From Sphingomonadaceae bacterium (GTDB lineage Bacteria; Pseudomonadota; Alphaproteobacteria; Sphingomonadales; Sphingomonadaceae), in NCBI GenBank assembly GCA_947442095.1, contig CANEVG010000091.1, positions 1 to 10,410 on the forward strand: a stretch of DNA of 10,410 nucleotides, read 5' to 3'. The notes under the pieces were generated by a model, which was not told where the DNA came from, did no database searches, and worked only from the letters and a program-made list of their open reading frames with translations. Position 1 is the first letter of the stretch. Each line of letters begins with the position of its first letter. Shown in pieces: positions 6,434 through 10,410 of this stretch. The translations under genes were made by a program, and so were the position numbers.

Positions 6434-6964
6434 TTACCCGGTGATGGTCAGCCGGTCACCCCTGAGCGTCACGCTGCCCAGCCGCCGCAGCGCCGATTGG
6501 CCGAGCAGGCTGACGGGCAGTTCGGGCACCACCACCGCGTCGACATCATCGAGATCACGCCCGCCAATCGTCAGCCGCGCGATCTGCACCGGCGCGCCCA
6601 TACCGGTGCCCGAAGCGGTGCGCAGCATGGGCCGGTACTCGCTCGGATCGGGCCGGATGCCGAGCCGCTCGGCATCGTCCTCGGTCAGCGCGACCAAGTC
6701 CGCCCCGGTATCGACCAGAAACGTCACGGTCTCGCCGCCGGCATCAACTTCGAGATGAAACTGCCCCCTGGAATCGCGCTCGATCTCCTCCGTCTCGGCA
6801 GATCCGCCGCGCGCAGGTGCGGCAGGGGCGGCCTTGTCCCAAGGGGAGGCACGCCCCGGCTTCGCTGCAGCCGTCGCGCTTTGCACGGCTGGCTGGCGCA
6901 AAAACGGCGCGATTGCCGCCGTGGTCAGCACGATGCCGCCTGCAATGAGAAAAATCCGGTTCAT
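6434..6964 (-). CDS. Membrane-anchored retropepsin-like aspartic protease
   Basis: Single-domain clan AA protease of 176 aa, probably facing the periplasm. The chosen start MNRIFLIAGGIVLTTAAIAP gives one N-terminal membrane segment (about 4-22), as is usual for this group. A longer in-frame extension upstream is a run of arginines that reads into the intergenic hairpin and is rejected. A low-complexity Ala/Pro linker (about 25-58) precedes the protease domain (about 65-176). The catalytic triplet is Asp85-Thr86-Gly87 in FLVDTGADLVALT, and the C-terminal LLGQSALRRLGSV (153-165) matches the family's LLG.S.L..L element. With only one DTG motif the enzyme must dimerise to be active. The gene starts 61 bp after ispG on the same strand. 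Physiological substrate unknown; the TIGR02281-type family is common in alphaproteobacteria. Confidence 0.88.
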   Translation of the reverse strand: MNRIFLIAGGIVLTTAAIAPFLRQPAVQSATAAAKPGRASPWDKAAPAAPARGGSAETEEIERDSRGQFHLEVDAGGETVTFLVDTGADLVALTEDDAERLGIRPDPSEYRPMLRTASGTGMGAPVQIARLTIGGRDLDDVDAVVVPELPVSLLGQSALRRLGSVTLRGDRLTITG

Positions 6965-7000
6965 GGCAAACGGGATATTGCCCGCAAAGGGGTTAGCAAA

Positions 7001-7025
7001 TCGCCAACCGCGCGCGGAACGGCGA
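7001..7025 (-). terminator. Hairpin directly after the ispG stop codon
   Basis: Read on minus, TCGCC (7021-7025) pairs with GGCGA (7001-7005). Inside, a CCG/CGG stem with a CGCG loop can also form. It abuts the ispG TGA with no gap. Only ATTTGC follows instead of a proper U-run, so partial termination, an mRNA 3'-end stabiliser or chance are all possible. It would separate ispG from the protease gene in expression. Confidence 0.35.
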
Positions 7026-8159
7026 TCAGACCGCGACTTCTGCCTTGCCCGCGTCGGTCGTCGCCGCTTCCATCTCCGCCGCCTTCTTCTCAACCAGCGC
7101 CACGATATGGTCGAGCATGTCCTCGCTCTGCACGGTGTGGTCGGTCACGCCCGAAAGGTAGACCATGTGCTTGCCGTTGCCGCCCCCGGTCAGGCCGATA
7201 TCAGTCTCGCGCGCCTCGCCCGGGCCATTGACCACGCAGCCCAGCACCGAAAGCGAAAGCGGGGTCTTGATATGGCTGAGGCGGCTTTCCAGTGCCTCCA
7301 CCGTGCGGATCACGTCGAAACCCTGCCGTGCGCAGCTCGGGCACGAAACGACACGCACCCCGCGCGTGCGCAGGCCAAGCGACTTCAGAATTTCGAAACC
7401 GACGCGCACTTCTTCCTCGGGCTCCGCCGAAAGCGAGACGCGGATCGTATCGCCGACCCCGGCCCACAGCAGGCTTCCAAGGCCGATCGAGGACTTGACC
7501 GTGCCGCCGATCAGCCCACCTGCCTCGGTAATGCCCAGATGCAGCGGGCAATCGACCGCGTCCGCCAGCCCCATATAGGCCGCGACTGCGAGGAACACGT
7601 CGCTGGCTTTCACCGCCACCTTGTACTCGTGGAAATCGTGGTCCTGCAGCAGCTTGATATGATCGAGCGCAGATTCGATCAGCGCTTCGGGGCAAGGCTC
7701 GCCATACTTTTCGAGCAAGTCCTTCTCAAGGCTGCCTGCGTTCACGCCGATGCGGATCGCGCAGCCATTGGCCTTGGCCGCACGCACCACTTCGGCCACG
7801 CGCTTGTTGCTGCCGATATTGCCCGGATTGATGCGCAGGCACGCCGCGCCCGCATCTGCCGCTTCCAGCGCGCGCTGGTAGTGGAAATGGATATCGGCCA
7901 CGATGGGAATGCGCGCCGCGCGCACGATCTTGCCGAGCGCGGCAGTGCTTTCGACATCGGGGCACGAAACCCGGATGATATCCGCGCCCGCATCCTCGCA
8001 GCGGCGGATCTGGTTGATCGTCGCCACCGGATCGGAGGTGAGCGTATTGGTCATGGTCTGCACCGTGATCGGCGCATCGCCGCCAACAGGGACGGACCCG
8101 ACCATGATCTGGCGGCTCTTGCGGCGGGCGATATCGCGCCAAGGACGAATGGAAGACAT
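7026..8159 (-). CDS. ispG: 4-hydroxy-3-methylbut-2-en-1-yl diphosphate synthase
   Basis: Penultimate enzyme of the MEP isoprenoid pathway (also called GcpE). It reductively converts methylerythritol cyclodiphosphate to HMBPP with a 4Fe-4S cluster in the cytosol. At 377 aa it has the short bacterial form: an N-terminal TIM barrel (about 15-250; VGSVPVGGDAPITVQTMTNT, VADIHFHY at 87-94, LRINPGNIG at 108-116) and a C-terminal cluster domain. The ligands are Cys273 and Cys276 in SCPSCARQGFD, Cys308 in LGCVVNGPGEA, and Glu315. The spacing is the same as in E. coli IspG (270, 273, 305, 312). The start MSSIRPWRDIARRKSRQ is the only one giving a full-length N-terminus. It begins 8 bp after a GNAT gene, so co-transcription is very likely; AGCAGG about 14 bases upstream is a poor ribosome site, which fits translational coupling. 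Confidence 0.97.
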   Translation of the reverse strand: MSSIRPWRDIARRKSRQIMVGSVPVGGDAPITVQTMTNTLTSDPVATINQIRRCEDAGADIIRVSCPDVESTAALGKIVRAARIPIVADIHFHYQRALEAADAGAACLRINPGNIGSNKRVAEVVRAAKANGCAIRIGVNAGSLEKDLLEKYGEPCPEALIESALDHIKLLQDHDFHEYKVAVKASDVFLAVAAYMGLADAVDCPLHLGITEAGGLIGGTVKSSIGLGSLLWAGVGDTIRVSLSAEPEEEVRVGFEILKSLGLRTRGVRVVSCPSCARQGFDVIRTVEALESRLSHIKTPLSLSVLGCVVNGPGEARETDIGLTGGGNGKHMVYLSGVTDHTVQSEDMLDHIVALVEKKAAEMEAATTDAGKAEVAV

Positions 8160-8167
8160 GGCGCGCG

Positions 8168-8728
8168 TTATACCTGCTCGGCTGCGGCAAGGCCATGGCT
8201 TTCGGGCATGATCTTGCAGGCGTAGAGAAATTCGGCATCGCAGTGTGTGCCAACCCAGAATTCGATATCGGCGATCTTGCCGAAGCCGTAGCGATGGTAG
8301 AACCGCTGCGCCTCCGGATTCTCGCTAAACACCGAAAGCTGCACTTCGTCCGCGCCCAGCGCCCTCGCTTCGGCCATGGCCCAATCCATCAGCCGCGCGC
8401 CCAGCCCGCCGCCAATCCGCGCCGGATCGGTGTAGAGCTGTTTCAATTCCAGCGGCGCGCGCGCATCGCTGTGCCCGGCAGGCAGCGTGCTGGCGATCAC
8501 CAGCTTGCAGAACGCCACCAGCGCGTCCTCTTCCTCGATCACCGCGATGCGCATGCCCGGATCGACAAGCTCCTTCGCCACTTTCGTCTCGCTATGCGCC
8601 TCTGCCAAGAACGCGGCGAAGTCCTCCGGTTTGTAAAGGTGCGAAAACTTGGCGGTGATGGCGCGGCGGCCAAGGTCGGCAAGCGCGGCTGTATCCGAAG
8701 GGGCGGCTAGGCGGAGCTGCAAGGTCAT
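8168..8728 (-). CDS. GNAT N-acetyltransferase, substrate unknown
   Basis: Acetyl-CoA-dependent acetyltransferase of 186 aa, a single GNAT domain. The fold markers are LELKQLYTDPARIGGGLGAR (93-112; glycine-rich CoA loop 106-110) and VFSENPEAQRFYHRYGFGKI (133-152), with the usual Asn and Tyr. The C-terminal strands contain FWVG and AEFLYACKIM. The chosen ATG (8726-8728) puts the first beta strand (TLQLRLAAP) at the N-terminus. An in-frame GTG at 8762-8764 would add 12 residues, encoded by the hairpin just upstream. The stop lies 8 bp before ispG on the same strand, so it is the first gene of the probable ispG transcript. Proximity to an isoprenoid gene does not by itself indicate a linked substrate. 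Confidence 0.9.
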   Translation of the reverse strand: MTLQLRLAAPSDTAALADLGRRAITAKFSHLYKPEDFAAFLAEAHSETKVAKELVDPGMRIAVIEEEDALVAFCKLVIASTLPAGHSDARAPLELKQLYTDPARIGGGLGARLMDWAMAEARALGADEVQLSVFSENPEAQRFYHRYGFGKIADIEFWVGTHCDAEFLYACKIMPESHGLAAAEQV

Positions 8729-8729
8729 T

Positions 8730-8751
8730 CCGGCCCCATACAGAGGGCCGG
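8730..8751 (-). promoter_or_regulatory. GC-rich hairpin abutting the GNAT (ispG operon) start codon
   Basis: On the minus strand CCGGCCC (8745-8751), an 8-base loop TCTGTATG and GGGCCGG (8730-8736) form a perfect 7-bp stem. One base later comes the ATG. The only purine-rich ribosome-site candidate (GGGGCCGG) is within the 3' arm and would be hidden when folded. It could throttle translation of the first gene of the ispG transcript, or end transcripts from the upstream gene at 8796. On the plus strand it is followed by four Ts, but there is no plus-strand gene to terminate. Confidence 0.45.
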
Positions 8752-8795
8752 GCCGATTTTCCACCGGTTGCCGCGCGTCGATTAGTCAGACGGGT

Positions 8796-9221
8796 TCAAT
8801 TCGCCTGCGCAACTTTGGCGGGCTTGGTATAGGGCACGAACTGGTCCAGCCCGACGAAGCCACGCCAGAAGAGGGTGTTGCGATCAATGATGTTTACGGT
8901 GTCGATGTTGCACAGCTGCGAGATGACCATCGACGTGACGAGGATATCGTTCGAATTGAGCGATGCGGCTCCGATCTTGGGCCGCTGGACATAGACCGTG
9001 GTGCCGCTGCCATAGACGATCGCCGTCTTGTCGATCACCGTCGAGGGTGCGTTCGTGCGGAGCGAGATGCATTCCACTGGCTTTCCGGCCACGCGGCCTT
9101 CAAGCAGCTTGGCGAGTTGCTCTTCACCGGTGAGTTTGGGACGGGCGTTGGCAGCGACGCCGGAGAGCGCGAGCGCGCTGACAATGGCGGCGATCCCGAG
9201 CTTGCGTGCAAAACGGATCAT
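8796..9221 (-). CDS. Small secreted protein of unknown function
   Basis: A 141-aa exported protein. The Sec signal peptide is clear: MIRFARKLG then a hydrophobic stretch at about 9-22, with cleavage likely after ANA at residue 26. AAAGG eight bases before the ATG is a good ribosome site and confirms the start. The mature part has LLEGRVAGKPVECISLR (39-55), TAIVYGSGTTVYVQRP (66-81), SNDILVTSM (90-98), SQLCNIDTVNIIDR (101-114) and GFVGLDQFVPY (121-131). It has only two cysteines, Cys51 and Cys104, which could form a disulfide. The pattern of a 'GKPVECI' opening, a short beta-rich body and a 'GFV.L..FVPY' ending resembles proteins I associate with sphingomonads annotated only as hypothetical. 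I know of no assigned function. It lies 73 bp downstream of tldD and 67 bp upstream of a GNAT gene, all on minus. Confidence 0.85.
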   Translation of the reverse strand: MIRFARKLGIAAIVSALALSGVAANARPKLTGEEQLAKLLEGRVAGKPVECISLRTNAPSTVIDKTAIVYGSGTTVYVQRPKIGAASLNSNDILVTSMVISQLCNIDTVNIIDRNTLFWRGFVGLDQFVPYTKPAKVAQAN

Positions 9222-9274
9222 GGTCTGCGCCTTTCGACTGGGTGCACCCGAATCATGCGCCCGCCCTGCTTAAC

Positions 9275-9289
9275 CGGCGCTGACCGCCG
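9275..9289 (-). terminator. Weak hairpin after tldD
   Basis: Read on minus, CGGCG and CGCCG form a 5-bp stem with a GTCAG loop, five bases after the tldD stop codon. It is followed by GTTAAGC rather than a U-run. It could be a weak terminator or processing site. The small secreted-protein gene starts 53 bases later. Confidence 0.3.
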
Positions 9290-9294
9290 CCAGT

Positions 9295-10410
9295 TCAGGC
9301 CGTGCCGCCCACCGTCAGCCCCTCGACCAGCAAGGTCGGCTGGCCGACACCCGCCGGCACGCTCTGCCCGCCCTTGCCGCAGACGCCCACGCCTTCATCC
9401 AGCGCCATATCGTTGCCGATGCCGGTCACGCGCGTCAGCACACTCGGCCCGTCGCCGATCAGCGTCGCACCCTTGATCGGCGCGCCGAGCTTGCCGTTCT
9501 CGATGCGGTAGGCCTCGGTGCAGGAAAACACGAACTTGCCGCTGGTGATATCGACCTGCCCGCCGCCGAACGACTTGGCGAAGATCCCGTCCTTGACGCG
9601 CGAAAGCAGTTCGGCCGGATCATCGTTACCGCCGCGCATGAAGGTATTGGTCATGCGCGGCATCGGCGCATGGGCATAGCTTTCGCGGCGGCCATTGCCA
9701 GTGGGCGCAAGGCCCATAAGCCGCGCGCTCATCCGGTCGTGGATATACCCCTTGAGCACGCCGTCCTCGATCAGCACGGTTTCCTCGGTCGGCGTGCCCT
9801 CGTCATCGATGGTGAGCGACCCGCGCCGCCCGGCAATCGAGCCATCGTCCACCACGGTCACGCCGGGCGCGGCGACACGCTCACCGATCCGGCCGGAAAA
9901 CGCGCTCGTGCCCTTGCGGTTGAAATCGCCTTCGAGCCCGTGGCCGATGGCCTCGTGCAGCAGGATGCCGGGCCAGCCGGGCCCGAGCAGCACGGTCATC
10001 TCGCCCGCAGGCGCGGCGACCGATTCGAGATTGACCAGCGCCTGCGCCAGCGCCGTGTCGATCGCGCGGTTCCAGGTCTCGGGCTCGAACAAATCGTCAT
10101 AGAGCCGCCGACCGCCCATCCCGAAGCTGCCGGTCTCGCGCCGCCCGCCCTGTTCGGCCACGATCGAAACATTGAGCCGCACCAAGGGCCGCACATCCTG
10201 CGCCACGAAGCCGTCGGCCCGCACGATTTCCACGACCGACCAGCTTGCTGCAAGGCTGGCCGAGACTTGCGCCACACGCGGATCGCGCGCGCGGGCCGCC
10301 GCGTCGATGGCTTCCAGCAGCGCCACCTTGGCTGCAAACGGCACCGCATCGAGCGGCGAGGCTTCGGTATAGAGATGGCGGTTGTTCTGGCGCGGCGGCG
10401 GCGCAGCCGC
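9295..10410 (-). CDS. tldD: Metalloprotease TldD, 5' end beyond window
   Basis: Zinc metalloprotease subunit that works with TldE/PmbA as a heterodimer in the cytosol. In E. coli the pair matures microcin B17 and degrades unfolded peptides and the antitoxin CcdA. The window holds the last 371 residues of about 480, running in frame off the right edge (it enters at NNRHLYTEASPLDAVPF). The zinc motif HEAIGH (HExxxH) is at 9940-9957, followed by GLEGDFNRKGTSAF. Other family marks are DDEGTPTEET, GGNDDPAELL, the FSCTEAYRIENGK strand and the C-terminal GVGVCGKGGQSVPAGVGQPT, which carries the conserved cysteine. These are TldD features; TldE lacks the HExxxH motif. The real start is upstream of the window; a GTG at 10342-10344 is internal. 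No tldE/pmbA is seen here. Confidence 0.95.
   Translation of the reverse strand, partial: AAAPPPRQNNRHLYTEASPLDAVPFAAKVALLEAIDAAARARDPRVAQVSASLAASWSVVEIVRADGFVAQDVRPLVRLNVSIVAEQGGRRETGSFGMGGRRLYDDLFEPETWNRAIDTALAQALVNLESVAAPAGEMTVLLGPGWPGILLHEAIGHGLEGDFNRKGTSAFSGRIGERVAAPGVTVVDDGSIAGRRGSLTIDDEGTPTEETVLIEDGVLKGYIHDRMSARLMGLAPTGNGRRESYAHAPMPRMTNTFMRGGNDDPAELLSRVKDGIFAKSFGGGQVDITSGKFVFSCTEAYRIENGKLGAPIKGATLIGDGPSVLTRVTGIGNDMALDEGVGVCGKGGQSVPAGVGQPTLLVEGLTVGGTA

Noticed and set aside
6965..7093. Arg-rich N-terminal extension of the retropepsin frame
   Set aside because: It runs through the ispG 3' end and the intergenic hairpin. The internal Met gives a normal membrane anchor, so 6964 is preferred.
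6834..8225. 463-codon plus-strand frame opposite ispG
   Set aside because: It is antisense to ispG, whose motifs are complete. No start context or domain pattern on plus.
9301..10410. PmbA/TldE instead of TldD for the right-edge gene
   Set aside because: An intact HExxxH zinc motif is present; TldE-type subunits lack it.

Overview
The window looks like chromosomal core sequence from a GC-rich alphaproteobacterium, most likely a sphingomonad (Novosphingobium/Sphingomonas/Erythrobacteraceae type). The basis is the overall GC-rich codon use, the aconitase A, IspG and TldD sequences, and a small secreted protein (8796-9221) of a kind I associate with sphingomonad genomes. The genus is an inference. 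I see no phage, transposon, CRISPR, tRNA or rRNA signal. All genes but one lie on the minus strand.

Left part (1-3340): the 5' 760 codons of acnA (TCA-cycle aconitase, C-terminus beyond the left edge), preceded on the same strand by a ten-helix EamA/DMT permease. The 161-bp gap between them holds a mirrored set of short direct repeats, a possible -35 element, and a 13-bp repeat in the presumed acnA leader.

Middle part (3341-6374): two L,D-transpeptidase-type (YkuD superfamily) exported enzymes face each other. The first, on plus, is a Sec-exported 470-aa YcbB-like protein with a Pro/Ala linker and a classical SHGC active site. The second, on minus, is a 207-aa YkuD_2-type protein with a Tat-like leader and an SDGC site. 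The second follows, 21 bp downstream, a GNAT acetyltransferase resembling the SSAT/SAT1 group. That GNAT overlaps by ATGA a tiny upstream reading frame broken by one in-frame amber codon, which is the most unusual item in the window.

Right part (6434-10410): a probable minus-strand group of a second GNAT, ispG (MEP-pathway Fe-S enzyme, 8 bp after the GNAT) and a membrane-anchored single-domain retropepsin-like protease. Upstream of these lie a small secreted protein of unknown function and the 3' 371 codons of tldD (metalloprotease, N-terminus beyond the right edge).

Functionally this is housekeeping metabolism (AcnA and IspG, both 4Fe-4S enzymes) mixed with envelope enzymes (two L,D-transpeptidases, an anchored protease, a secreted unknown) and two acetyltransferases. 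I find no clear new multi-gene system. The features most worth a second look are small: the amber-split coupled ORF, the repeats in front of acnA, and the hairpin next to the start of the ispG operon's first gene.
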